Shown piece after piece: positions 46,849-57,529 of a DNA stretch of 64,000 bases; position 1 is the stretch's first letter, and every line of letters starts with the position of its first letter. The stretch spans positions 21,955 to 85,954 of the forward strand of contig JAMKCH010078527.1 in NCBI GenBank assembly GCA_023653785.1. Reading direction: 5' to 3'. Origin of the DNA: Ophioderma brevispina. Taxonomy: Eukaryota; Echinodermata; Ophiuroidea; Amphilepidida; Ophiodermatidae. A program made the position numbers and the translations under genes. The notes under the pieces are model-generated. The model worked only from the letters and a program-made list of their open reading frames with translations, made no database searches and was not told the DNA's origin.

Positions 46849-47464
46849 CAAGTACAAATGAAAACCGCAAAGCCTTGCTTTGAACTTGCCTATACTATCG
46901 TAATCATCCCTATAGAAAATCATGCTTTGAATTTCTGTTGTGCACAACAGAAATTACTAAATCGTCATCTTATTACATAAAGACGGCGTATTCGGCTTAT
47001 TCACTTCAGGTGTTATCAAATACATTGGTAAGCATTCCAAATATGAAAAAAACAGAGGTTAAAAAAAAATCGGTGGCGGCGCTTTATGGAAATCTCCTCA
47101 TGTCTCTTTAAATTGAAAAGGAGTTATGACCTCAAATTTTCAGCTTTTTCATAATTACCCATCTCGTGTACAATGGGTGAAAAATTGAATGAGTGAATTA
47201 TATTCTTACTGGTTTGACTCATAATTCCTTGGGCGTTATACGCCTGCCCCTTTGCAGGCAAAAGCAACGCAGTGTTGGATCGCCTGCCGCTTCGTAGCCA
47301 AAACAATGCAGTGTCAGTGTATGTGGTTCATGCAAGAGGTATAATGCATGCTTAATTATGTCATATCCATGAAATTATGAGCTGGAGTGACAGTTAATTG
47401 AACTGACTTTGGATGTCCCACATGGGCAACATTTGATCTGTTTGTGTTATGTTTTACTTTCCAG

Positions 47465-47560
47465 ATTAAAGGAGCTGTGGGATTTCCCCAAGTATGGATG
47501 TCCCAAGAAGCGAGGCTCACGTTATTTTTACTTCATGAATACAGGGTTGCAAAATCAGAG
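47465..47560 (+). CDS. PREP: Prolyl endopeptidase, exon 3
   Basis: Clean 96-base exon between acceptor TTTCCAG (47458-47464) and donor GTAAGT (47561). It takes one base to finish the arginine codon of exon 2 and leaves two bases of the next codon. It encodes [20 protein letters not shown] and [11 protein letters not shown], matching the conserved region in which S9A enzymes carry a KYG-P-K-G-RYFYF--NTGLQNQ line before the first propeller blade. Confidence 0.93.
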
Positions 47561-47719
47561 GTAAGTGGAAATACCTAATGATAGTGGATAAGATCTCACT
47601 CAATGCTTCACTGCAGCAGAATTCACATTTGTGGACATTCTTCATATATCCCACAAAACAAACATGAAAGCCTGATATGCTTAGACTGGCCAATATGTTA
47701 CCATGGCTTGATGTAGTCA

Positions 47720-48130
47720 ATTGATAGTATGGTATCATATTGCTACTGGATGGCCATAGACAGTACTGCCAGCAATGTGCGTGTTAGAGTGCACAAGAGA
47801 GGTTGTGGTTGCTCTCACCCCCTATTATTCTCCACTTCACCTTACCATGGTTGTTGGACAGGGCAAAAAACATGTGAGAGCCCGGCCTTCGGAGGGGATG
47901 TTAAGCCGTCGGGCCCAAGTATGGAAAGTCACATTCCATACAGGCTTGTCCAGCTAGGTTCGAAAAAGAGTAGGGTGCTTAAACCATAGCTGTAATATCC
48001 ATCCACCAGTGCTGTTTTTGTGTCTTTGGGGCAAGAACTTAGTCTCGATTGCTCGTGACCCAGTGCCAATTGGGGAGCTGTTATGGGGAATGTTACAATC
48101 TTAAGTGCTGATAGGAGCTGTGCTACGGTT
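47720..48130 (+). mobile_element. SINE-like fragment
   Basis: It contains GGAGGGGATGTTAAGCCGTCGGGCCC (47891-47916, read in two halves), a phrase common in tRNA-derived SINE bodies of marine invertebrates, as I recall them. GAAAAAGAGTAGGGTGCTTAA at 47960-47980 resembles GAGAAGAGTAGGGTCAGGAT in the SINE at 19042-19061. A clear pol III head is not visible, so this is probably partial. Confidence 0.4.
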
Positions 48131-48607
48131 GCGCCCTAGTTGAAGCGAAATGATTCTGATGATTTCCTAGTGACAGTGTAATAATTATCGGACCTGGAGC
48201 CTGCCTTCCCCTGCATCTGTGACTATCGGAACTCTGGTCACAATGCCCCGTGTCCCCTTCTAAGACATGTGTCGCGTCAATTAGTAGTAGTATGCTTAGA
48301 CTCTTTCTCAACTTTCTAGACTCAAGTACCATCCCTTTTATATTTTTTATCAAGTTTTTGCCAAATGTCCCAACAAACAGATAATGAGTTATAATAGGCC
48401 TATGCAGAAGTAAAAATGCTGGATAAGATTCATCAATGTAATTAGTAGAAACTTGAGGTTTTAAAAAGTTTTAAATCCGGTTTTGTCTCTGCTAATGGGT
48501 GTGGCCGGATACACCTCACTCGGCAATACTCGGCAGAGGTGGAAAATCATAAAGTGAAAGTATTAAAATACGACAGTACCAAATACGAAACTGTCAACCT
48601 GGCCATG

Positions 48608-48788
48608 TATACTTCGTCTGGCCTGAACTAGTAGTGACGTCATAGTTTTCACGCAGTCTTAAACGCGCGAATCGCAGTAAGCCGCAACTATAATTGTGAG
48701 CATACAAAGTTGACGTGCGCGATATGCATGCAAAAAAGCTGCGTGAAAGCTATGACATCACCCCTTAGTTAAGGTCGGATGAAGTATA
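48608..48788. mobile_element. Short inverted-repeat MITE, 181 bp
   Basis: The left arm TATACTTCGTCTGGCCTGAA then GTGACGTCATAG and TTTCACGCAG is mirrored by the right arm, which read inverted gives TATACTTCATCCGACCTTAA, GTGATGTCATAG and TTTCACGCAG. TA dinucleotides occur at both outer ends. There is no frame. Confidence 0.8.
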
Positions 48789-49132
48789 TCAGGCTTGTGA
48801 CGTAAGTAGTCCTGTAATTATGCATCATTGTTTTAATGATGCCGTAGGCAGACGTTACGCGTAACCATAAACTGTAAATAAATGCCCTCGAGTTGATGCT
48901 CTTGTAAGTAGTGATTTCCTGGCTGGTTTCAAGAAATTCTCAGGATGAGGAAGAAATATTAAAAATGCAGCTCTTGATAATTTACAATGGGCGATTTTTG
49001 TTAGATAGTCTGTTTACGCGTAATTGCTATGAGAAGTTCCCGGTTGTACGAAAAAACAAATTGGCAACCGAAAATGTACTTGGGAAGGTCTTCAGAGCTG
49101 CTCAAACTATTAGACCTAACCCACAGGCTTTC

Positions 49133-49326
49133 TATACTCTGTTCGATCTCAAGTTTTGAGGGTGACGTCACTGCGTGTTAGGTTTCGCGCCCTAAAAACG
49201 TACGTGTGGATCATGGATTGCAGCATATCCACGCGAATAAAGGCGGCAAAATTTAAATGCTTGAGCGAATGCAGAGTAGGGTGACATCATGATGTCACCC
49301 TCAAACTCGAGATCGAACAAAGTATA
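49133..49326. mobile_element. Short inverted-repeat MITE, 194 bp
   Basis: The left end TATACTCTGTTCGATCTCAA, GTTTTGAGGGTGACGTCA matches, inverted, the right end TATACTTTGTTCGATCTCGA, GTTTGAGGGTGACATCA. A CRE-like TGACGTCA lies inside the terminal repeat, and a second palindrome GGGTGACATCATGATGTCAC lies at the right. Confidence 0.85.
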
Positions 49327-50168
49327 CCAGATTCCATCACCGTGTAGACTTTGGCCAAGTACCAAAGGTCATTGAACCTTGACCAACATTTAAAATATAC
49401 CTTATTGTCTGTAATAAATATATACCCCCCCGCAATAAACAACCCACAATTTTTGGGCCAAATATTCCTAAAAATACCCCAAATTATGCCATACATGCAA
49501 GTTTACACACTGATAAATAATAATCGTGATTGTGAAATTAGGCGGTAGATATGCTGGCCTGAAACTAGCTAATATTTGTGTACTATACCTTTCAGAAGTG
49601 TGGATTTTTTTAGATATTACATCTCTCTCCAGTAACGAGGGGTTAAAGATAATATCAGTGATTTGCTATCAGAAAATTGAAAAAATCCTCAAGATCAGAT
49701 TTTTGCAAGTCTGTAACAAGTATGGGTATCTTAACGTACCCAGCAAGTTATAAGACCAAAAGCAACCTAATAATGACAGCATCGGATATATTAGTCTTAT
49801 TAAACTGTCCGTACAGACACTTATTGCAACGTATAATTGAATGGCGATTCATATCTTTCAACACTGCTGTTTTCTTCCTTCTCTGTCAGTTTTTCAGTTG
49901 GAAAAAATAACATGAGAATTTGTCGGACTTATCCTTCACTTTAAGCTGATCCTGCAAATTTCAAATATTTTCACTCTTTCAGATGGATCACTGATAGTGT
50001 CTTTATATAGACCACTCATGCAGGCTGCTATATGCTATTTTCATACATCTGTGGATGTTGAACATGGTTGATGTGTTGGGCAACGCGTCACTGTTTTGTT
50101 AAAAAAACAGGAGTATTTTCTTACTCTCTTTACTCAGTATTGACATGTCTTTGTTCCTTTTTATGCAG

Positions 50169-50334
50169 TGTCTTGTATGTTCAAGATTATCTGAGGGAAG
50201 CCCTAAGTGTTATAGATCCTAACCAACTCTCTGAAGAGATGGCACAGTGCCCTTAAGAGGGTAGTCATCTCTGAGGATGGCGAGTGCTTTGCTTATGGTT
50301 GAGCTCACAGTGGGTCAGATTGGGTTCCTTCAAG
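50169..50334 (+). CDS. PREP: Prolyl endopeptidase, exon 4 with array copy 1 at its 3' end
   Basis: The acceptor is TTTTTATGCAG (50158-50168). The first base completes a serine codon from exon 3. The first part is clean and encodes VLYVQDYLREALSVIDPNQL, the propeller line that follows NTGLQNQ in S9A enzymes. From about 50232 the family pattern [21 protein letters not shown] is still visible in the DNA (GAGGATGGCGAG, TTTGCTTATGG, GGGTCAGATTGGG) but needs several single-base shifts. The donor is GTAACT at 50335. It is the first copy of the tandem array that follows. Confidence 0.7.
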
Positions 50335-51333
50335 GGTAACTAACAATTTCAAATACTAGGAGTGTGTTCAATCTAAGATGGCACATGACACCTTGTCCTT
50401 AGAGCGGTGGTATTCATTCTCGAGGATGGCGAAGTACTTTGATTTATGGGTTGGCTCAAGTGGGTCAGATTGGTCACTATCAAGGTAAGGTAAACATTTG
50501 CAAATTACTATAGTGTGTTCATTCTAAGTTATAGGTCATGACCTTGTCCTTAGAGGGATATTCATGTCGTGAGGAGGCGAGTATTTGCTTCTGGGTTGAA
50601 GCTCAAGTGGGTCAGGATTAGGGTACTAATAGGTAACTAACAATTCTCAAATTACTGATAGTGTGTTCACTCTAAGAGTAGGTATGACCTTCTGGGCTTT
50701 AGAGGTATTCCATTCTCTGAGGAGATGGGCGAGTACTTTGCTTATTGATATGGCCTCAGGGGTCGATTGGGTCACTATAAGGTGGTAAGTAAAACTAATT
50801 CTTCAAATTACATATAGTGTGTCACTCTAAATAGGTCATGAGCCTCGTGCCCATTAGAGGGTATTCGTTCTGAGGAGATGGTGGCGAGTAGTTTAAGTAA
50901 AAGTACCCTTGCTTATGGTTGAGCTCAAGTGGGTCAATCGATGGGGTCACTATCAAGGTTAAAGGTCAAACCTTGGTCAATTTTGTTAGTGTGTTCCAAG
51001 GCTAAGATGGGACATGATCTTGCCCATAGAGGGTATTATTCTTGAGGGAATGCGAGAGTACTGTGACTTATGAGGTTGTTGACAGCTCAAGTGGGTCAGA
51101 TATCAGATTGGTCACGATCAAGGGAACTAAACAATTCTCAAAATGAGCGTAGTGTTCACTCTAAGATGAAACATGATCCATTGCCTTTAGGGGTATTTAT
51201 CTCCTGAGGCATGGGGAGGATTTGCTTAGGGTGGAGCTCAAGTGGGTCAGTTTGGGTCATATCATGTAACTAAACAATTACTCAAATTACTGTAGTGTGT
51301 TCACTCTAAGATAGGTCATGACCTTGCCCTTAG

Positions 51334-51412
51334 AGGGTATTCATTCTCTGAGGATGGCGAGTACTTTGCTTATGATTTGAGCTCAAGTGGGTCAGATTGG
51401 GTCACTATCAAG
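51334..51412 (+). CDS. PREP: PREP array copy 8, open reading
   Basis: It is preceded by GCCCTTAG and followed by GTAAGT (51413). It is open and encodes [20 protein letters not shown] and DWVTIK. The aspartate where the other copies have glycine (GCTTATGATTTG versus GCTTATGGGTTG) is the only clear coding change from the array consensus. It ends on a codon boundary that fits exon 5. It is a candidate for the copy actually used in the mRNA, with copies 9 and 10 as alternatives. Confidence 0.6.
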
Positions 51413-51553
51413 GTAAGTAACAATTCTCAAATTACTATAGTGTGTTCACTCTAAGATAGGTCGTGACCTTGCCCTTAGAGGGTATTCATTCTCTGAGGAT
51501 GGAGAGTACTTTGCTTATGGGTTGAGCTCAAGTGGGTCAGATTGGGTCACTAT

Positions 51554-51700
51554 GGTCACTGTCACAATTCCTTTTCTACATACGCGCGCGAGAGTTGCTG
51601 CGTGTACTCGCAGACTATGTGTTACGTGTTGTCATGGTTCTGTCTGGCGGGAATGCTGGCGTAGTCTTGACACATAGAAAAGGAATTATGACGGAGAGTA
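51554..51700. mobile_element. MITE of about 147 bp inserted in PREP array copy 9
   Basis: GTCACAATTCCTTTTCTA near the left end is the inverted counterpart of TAGAAAAGGAATTATGAC near the right end. It interrupts GTCACTAT|CAAG of an otherwise intact exon copy. Repeated TAT at the junctions (51551-51553 and 51701-51703) fits a short target duplication. It contains a CGCGCGCG tract and has no frame. Confidence 0.8.
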
Positions 51701-51773
51701 TATCAAGGTAATTAACAATTCTCAAATTACTGTAGTATGTTCACTATAAGATTAAACATGACTTTGCCATAAG

Positions 51774-51852
51774 AGGGTATTCCTTTTCTGAGGATGGAGA
51801 GTACTTTGCTTATGGGTTGACGTCAAAGTGGGTAGATTGGGTCACGATCAAG
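51774..51852 (+). CDS. PREP: PREP array copy 10, open reading with altered 3' part
   Basis: It is open for 79 bases with a GTAATT donor. The first 17 residues match the array consensus ([16 protein letters not shown]). The next six codons are changed (GACGTCAAAGTGGGTAGATT) by compensating small changes before DWVTIK is restored. This is either a diverged variant exon or two offsetting base errors. Confidence 0.5.
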
Positions 51853-52413
51853 GTAATTAACAATTCTCAAATTACGTTAGTGTGTTCACTCTAAGAAGAC
51901 ACATGACCTTTCCTTAGAGGTTTCATTCTTTGAGATGGGAGATACTTTGCCTGAGCTCAGAGTGAGTCAATCAGAAAACCACAATGCCCCAGTTTGGGAA
52001 ATTTTCCCTCAATAGGGTCATGTGCTCCCACCAAAATCCTATTCTTAACACATAAAAACACGACTTTTAAACTCATTTTCTTCCCCAAAAGTGGTAGTAT
52101 TTAAGGAAGATTTAGCATGATCATAAAATGTCTTGTGGTCCTTTTTGTACACTTTTTATCCTGACATGAGTTTTGTACAGTACAGTGTAGGCAAAAAGCA
52201 ATGCATTATGGGATTGGTTCAAAACACCCTCTGGGTTGAGCTCAAGTGGGTAAGATTGGGTCACTATCAAGGTAACTAACAATTCTCAAATTAATGTAGT
52301 GTGTTCACTATAAGGTGGGGCATGACCTTTGGTAAGAAACAGTGAGTTAACATAGCTACGTATGTTAAGGACCATCCTTAAGTATCAGCATTTTGCATTT
52401 TGATTCCAAACAG

Positions 52414-52515
52414 TTCATGAAAGTGGCTACTGCTGAACAGCTCCCAGATGTGTTGGAGAGGGTCAAGTTTAGCTGTATGTCTTGGACTCATGACGGCAAG
52501 GGCATATTCTACAAT
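52414..52515 (+). CDS. PREP: Prolyl endopeptidase, exon 5
   Basis: Clean 102-base exon between acceptor TTCCAAACAG (52404-52413) and donor GTAAGT (52516), in phase 0 at both ends. It encodes [20 protein letters not shown] then [14 protein letters not shown]. The [21 protein letters not shown] pattern is strongly conserved in S9A propeller blades. It follows directly from the WVTIK end of the array unit. Confidence 0.93.
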
Positions 52516-52861
52516 GTAAGTTAAGTTCCAAGCAAATTATTAGGAAAAAAAATTGGGGACATATCTGCCTTGAGAAATGCACCGTTTTTTTGCATCGTCC
52601 TGTGTAAAGATGCACTCTTCTCAGTGGTTCTGCTTATAAGAAATGTGTATGAGTGCAATGGTAAGAATATTTTTATGAGTTGAAAGATGAAATGTTCCAT
52701 TCAACAAGGCTTACGAAAGCTTTGTGATTTTTTATGGCCTGTTAACTGTTGTTGTACTTTCATTATTCTAAATGGAATCTCGAAAGAGATCCAGGCCATC
52801 TCTGCAGCTTGTTGCTGTTGGTAGTTTTCTTGCTGTTTACCTATCTTTCATAGTGAGAGTT

Positions 52862-52964
52862 AGTGACAGGAGGAGATTTTTTTGAGGATACAAATTTCTC
52901 TCAAATTGCACTGGATCGGTCGTAGACCACCTACCGAGAACGTTTCGGAAGTTTATTGGACAAA
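52862..52964. repeat. 103-bp dispersed repeat, copy 2
   Basis: Identical to 46746-46848 except CGGAAG for CAGAAG. Both lie in PREP introns in direct orientation, 6.1 kb apart. Confidence 0.9.
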
Positions 52965-53378
52965 ATTAGATTTATAGTTTATGTCCCAGTTGGGTGTAAC
53001 ACAATTGTTTTGGCCTGTAAATTTAGTATACCACATTCAAATACTCTTTTGATGCTTGAAATTTCTCTTCATAAAGTTGTTTGCAACTTTTAAAATGTTT
53101 AACCTGTTGTGGTTGTATCTAGATATTAAGATCATGTAAACCTGCTCGCAAAACTGGACCCCTAATTACTGGAATGACCCAATTGCATTTGATGTCATTT
53201 CTGGATGCAATACAGTACCAATTTACATACCTTCAAGCTGGCTTGCTTTCTGTATATGTTAACACTGGACATTGGAAAATGTGGTGGGTTCCCCCGCTTA
53301 TGTAAATTTATACAAGAGACTAAATTTGTTGGACAGAATTTATCTTAAAATTGTTTTCACTTTGACTAAATAACACAG

Positions 53379-53521
53379 ATGTATCCCAAGGAACCAGGCA
53401 AAGCAGATGGCACTGAGACAACGGCCAACTTTAACCAGAAGCTGTGCTATCATGTCTTAGGCACGACTCAGGATAAAGACATTCTCTGTGCAGAGTTTCC
53501 AGACCATCCAAAGTGGAGTAG
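53379..53521 (+). CDS. PREP: Prolyl endopeptidase, exon 6
   Basis: Clean exon between acceptor AATAACACAG (53369-53378) and donor GTAGGT (53522). It starts in phase 0 and ends after two bases of a codon. It encodes [31 protein letters not shown] and [29 protein letters not shown] and [12 protein letters not shown] are conserved S9A propeller lines. Confidence 0.93.
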
Positions 53522-53949
53522 GTAGGTGCAAGACCCAATAATCAACTCTCAACTCTAACCAGATAGTGTACTGTCATGAGTGTGTGTTTGGCATCCTTGC
53601 CTGGAAAAAATGTTGAATCTGTGGAGTTCCTTCCAGAGAAATTTGACATTTTGAAGAGAAATATTGATTAACTTAAAAAAGTCCAGAAATGTAGGTAACG
53701 CTGCAATCTGGTGTGAGATACAGATTTGTGGGTCAAAGGTCATGTCTGTGAAACTATATGTATTTTCATGCTTTCTGCTTGAATGCTATGTAAAATCTGT
53801 CTAAATGCTTTATTGCTTTTCAAACAAGTTATTGGTCCCTTGCCAATTTTTCTTGGCAAATGGGGACTATACAAATGTTATGTGTGTGTGTCCCACACGA
53901 TATCTTTAGATCTAAGCAAGTGTAGGTGGTCATCTTCGCAACATAGATG

Positions 53950-55450
53950 TATCTCAAGTAGGCAGTGACTGGGATCCAAAGTGGGTCATGGGTCAAGGTC
54001 AATGGCCAAAAAATGGGACTACGTGGTCAAAAATATTGTTAAATAAAATTGCTATAAACCCTGTCAACATGATATCTTTTGATCTTTGGTCACTAACGCT
54101 GTCACTCAAGTGGCTGAGCTAGTTTGAAGGCATGGTGACATTGTCAAGTTAAAATTGGAATTTTTAAAAAAAAATGGTGTTGCATTGCTATTCGCACTTT
54201 TTTTCACATTTTCGCCAATTTGCAATAGAAGCCTCGAAACTGCATCCGATAATGGAGGAAGGGTGTTATGTATACATTTATTCATCTCTTGCAAGGCTCA
54301 TTGGTTCTGTTTTATAGAGAATTGAACAATCCGCACTGTTTTGTAAATCTGCCCATTCATGTTGTTAACCAGTTCGAGGCTCTCCACCAAATGGGCAAAT
54401 CCGTGCAAAAGATCGAAAATACTATAAACCATGTCATTGTGGTAGGATGGGGAAACTTGATGGGGTGGTCACATTTCAGTGGCCAAAAATTAAAAAAAGT
54501 GTAAGTTCAAGGTCATGTGGGTCAATTCAAGGTCCATCACTTAAACATGTGGTCTGATGATGACGACACATTGGTGGGTGTGTTCAACATTCAGTGCTGA
54601 AATTTTTGAAGTTCTTCAAAGCGTCATGTGGGATAAAAATCCAAGGAGGTCCATTCGGTCAGATCACTGCAAATGGTTGATTGTCATGAAACCTGATGGG
54701 TGTGGTCAACATTCATTACTACATGCAAACTTTTAAAGGTCATTTCAAAGTCATGTGGTGTCATTCAAGGTCCCATACCTAAAATGCTTTTAAAGGCTCA
54801 TGACTTGGTGAGTGTAGTCAACATCTGATACCAACATTTTCCCAAGGTGAACTGGGGTCATCCAAGGTCAAATCACAACAATGGTGAATGGCCTGAAAAC
54901 TGGGGATTACAGTCATCATTTAAACCAAATTTTCAAGGTCATTCTGGGGTCATTCAAGCAAGCAATGAGAATCCTCAGTTTAAAAACTGAATTAAGTGTT
55001 GTTTTTTTTTGTCCTAATTTATGCGCTTTCATTATTGTTCAGACCAATATCAAGGTATTTTTGCTGGCTGGATTTCACACATTCATTTTTCCCACTTTTA
55101 TTTTTTTCCCACAAAAAGTTAATTCTCATGCCTGCCAGGTTAAATAACTACAAGTGGTTTGTCTAGTCATGAAAACTTGGGGTGTGGTGAACATTCAGTA
55201 GCAAAAAGTGTGAAGGTATTCCAAGGTCAGCTGGGGTCATCCAAGGGCAATTCAATACATACCTGTTGTTCTTTGGTCATGAAACCGTAGGGTAGTCACC
55301 TTGTATACCAAACAATTTCCATGTCATTCAAGGTAAAGTAGGTTCATCCAAGGTATATAACTAAAAAGGGTTATATGGTCTGAAAACTTGAGTGGTGGTA
55401 GTCAACATTTGGATCAGATTTTACAAGGTAATTTAAGATTATCTCGGGTC
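53950..55450. repeat. Degenerate AGGTCA-rich repeat region in PREP intron 6
   Basis: Phrases such as TTCAAGGTCATGTGGGTCA, TCATTCAAGGTC, TCATCCAAGGTCA and ATGAAAACTTGGG-GTGGTCAACATTCA recur about every 80-110 bases from roughly 53960 to 55440, with many indels. Frames at 54268-54504 and 54881-55147 lie within or beside it. Confidence 0.6.
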
Positions 55451-55651
55451 ATCAAAGTGCATTGACAAAACTGATTATAGGCGGGAGCATATAGGTGGTT
55501 CTAGAACCCCTTATTTCCATCACAATCCTAAATGGGATCTTAAAAGTTATGTAACTTCCCTCCTTTACTACCGCGACGGGCAAGGGATCTTTGGGTTGCG
55601 AACGACATTGTTTGTGTGGAAAGTTTTATTTTTTGATTTTTTAAAATTCAG

Positions 55652-55770
55652 AGTGGGGTGAGTGCTGAGTCACGATGGTCGCTACATAGTGCTCAGCATA
55701 TGTGAGGGATGTTGATTCTGTCAATAGGCTGTACTATTGCGACATGCGAAATTGACTAATGGTATTGAAG
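55652..55770 (+). CDS. PREP: Prolyl endopeptidase, exon 7, frame-disturbed
   Basis: Acceptor AAAATTCAG (55643-55651) and donor GTACGC (55771). One frame gives VLSHDGRYIVLSICEGC, matching the S9A line LSDDGRYVLLSI-EGCD. The next segment VDSVNRLYYCDMRN matches only after a frame change near 55713. There are also irregular bases just after the acceptor. Spacing and order fit the gene. The breaks are either true mutations or sequence errors. Confidence 0.65.
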
Positions 55771-56038
55771 GTACGCAAACAAATCTTGCGTATTACTTTG
55801 GTTATACAGGGGACAGAAACGTGACGAGCGTGTTGATGATTTGATTCAAACACTGAATTGTACAACATAAAGCTGGCCAGTTTCACACTTTTATGTGTTT
55901 AATCACATTTGCAATTTTAGTCTAGATCACACATTTGATAAATTACCTACTAAACAACATGGATAGTGTGCAGTTCCAAATTGACACCTACCAAATACAA
56001 CCAACCAAACGTAAACATGGCTAAATTTGCTTAACCAG

Positions 56039-56302
56039 GTTTACTCCCGTGGGTCAAGGATTTTGGGTGGACAACGTTATGGCCGAATACGAATACATCA
56101 AAAACACGGGAGGGAACAGTGTCACCTCAAGACAACTTAAAATCCCACCCACCCAAGTACAATTGATCAATATAGATTTTGGACAAAACTGAGATGGAAA
56201 ACTGACAGGACCTGGGTGCCAGAGTCAGAAACCGATGTGTTAGAATGGGCAGCTTGTGTGGCGGGAGACAACTTATTTTTTGTGTTTTCACATGACGTCA
56301 AG
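56039..56302 (+). CDS. PREP: Prolyl endopeptidase, exon 8, frame-disturbed (3' border uncertain)
   Basis: It follows acceptor TTAACCAG (56031-56038). Segments in family order fall in alternating frames: PWVKDF, DNVMAEYEYIKNTGG, EGTV, VQLINIDFG, then RWKTDRTWVPESETDVLEWA and ACVAGDNLFFVFSHDVK in the open frame at 56216. They match the S9A order WVK--DNFEGEYDY, EGT-F, INIDF, W--LVPEHEKDVLEW, HDVK. At least four single-base shifts are needed. I see no clear donor, and the part that should follow HDVK was not located. Confidence 0.65.
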
Positions 56303-56559
56303 GAAGGCTGGTCATCGTGGTGGTTGCAGATGGAATCCCACATGTCGGGCCGATTTGGCAGACATTTGAATATATCATTTGATGCTACAGGAATCACACC
56401 ACGAAATAACTCCCCGTATACGTTGGGTACAAAAATGTCATTTTCCCCGTCTATAACGCGACTGGTTTTTGTGGTCTCCTCCTGCCAGGGATCACTTTGT
56501 CCACTGTTTGTTGTCGTTGTTGTTGCCTGTATATCACATACTAGTGGTTTTAAAAACTG

Positions 56560-56910
56560 AAGTCATAGGTGCACCATTGGATCCCTCATTTGGTTGATGA
56601 GTCACAGGTCCACATGCCAAGGTCAAGGTCATGTGAAGTCAATTGTAAAAAAGGCTAAAAAGGTAAATTGACCCAATTGAAAAGTTAAAGTTCAATTGAG
56701 GAACCAAACTGAGTCATAGGTGCAACATTGAATCCATCATTTGATGCATGTCAAAGTCACATGCCAAGGTCAAGGTCCATTGAGATCAGTTGTAAGATAG
56801 GCTACAAACAATGTCAAATTGACCCAATTGAAAAGTTAAAGTTCAATTGGGAACCAAACTGAGTCTAGGTGCAACATTGGTCCCTCATTTGTTGATGTGT
56901 CATATGAGGC
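56560..56910. repeat. Two-plus copies of the roughly 165-bp AGGTCA repeat
   Basis: GACCCAATTGAAAAGTTAAA, GTTCAATTG-GGAACCAAACTG and CATGCCAAGGTCAAGGTC recur with a period of about 165 bases. It is the same family as 39040-39295. Confidence 0.8.
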
Positions 56911-57529
56911 CTCTCATTCTCAAACCGTGACGGCAGACGACCCATCGTTCCGAGGAGGGCCGATTATTGTTCAAAACTGGATTCTTTTGGGAAGATAAGG
57001 ACCATACCGCTCTTCACCAAGATGAAAAAGTCATATGATGACGTCTGATTTTTTGAGCTGGAGAGAGCCTAAAGGTTTGCATGTTTTGAACATGCCCCCA
57101 TTACTTAGATTTTACTATAAGCACAGTTTCCTCCCCAAAACTCCAAAATGAAGAAACTGCATAGACAATCTCTTTACCATTCCTATAGTTTTGTTATCTC
57201 GTCCCAACAATGATTAATTTCAAAATTTCATTCAAGACAACAATTGCCAACATTTTAATGACGCCTCATTTTAGGGAAAGGGTCACATTTTGGACGCCAA
57301 CACCGTGTTTTTGGCTGATGTCCTCTGCTACACCTAGTTTATTTAGTGGTGTTATTCCACAGAGTGATTCATTCACCATCCCGTATGTTAACAATATTTT
57401 CTTACTCCCTGTATAAATTTAATAGGAGCCGGCAATGAATTTGTAATCCGTATGCTGCAACCTAGTGTCAACCTAAATTCTTTTCAGTATTGCACATTTC
57501 ACAGCAATATTCCTACTCACGGTGTAACC

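Larger units (their letters stand above)
50254..52271 (+). repeat. PREP: Tandem array of about 12 copies of a PREP exon segment with its donor site
   Basis: A unit of about 145 bp repeats. It has roughly 79 bases of coding sequence (AGGGTATTCATTCTCTGAGG to GTCACTATCAAG), a GTAA-type donor and about 65 bases of intron-like sequence (AACAATTCTCAAATTACT, GTGTGTTCACTCTAAGAT). Copies begin near 50256, 50403, 50554, 50703, 50858, 51030, 51191, 51334, 51479, 51774 and 51918, plus a 3' half at about 52230-52271. Copies at 51334-51412 and 51774-51852 are open for all 79 bases. Copy 51479-51707 is intact apart from an insertion. The earlier copies carry many one-base indels. The encoded line [20 protein letters not shown] then WVTIK is a conserved S9A propeller segment, and its next exon (52414) starts in the phase where the unit ends. 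As 79 is not a multiple of three, two copies spliced together would shift frame. Confidence 0.85.
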
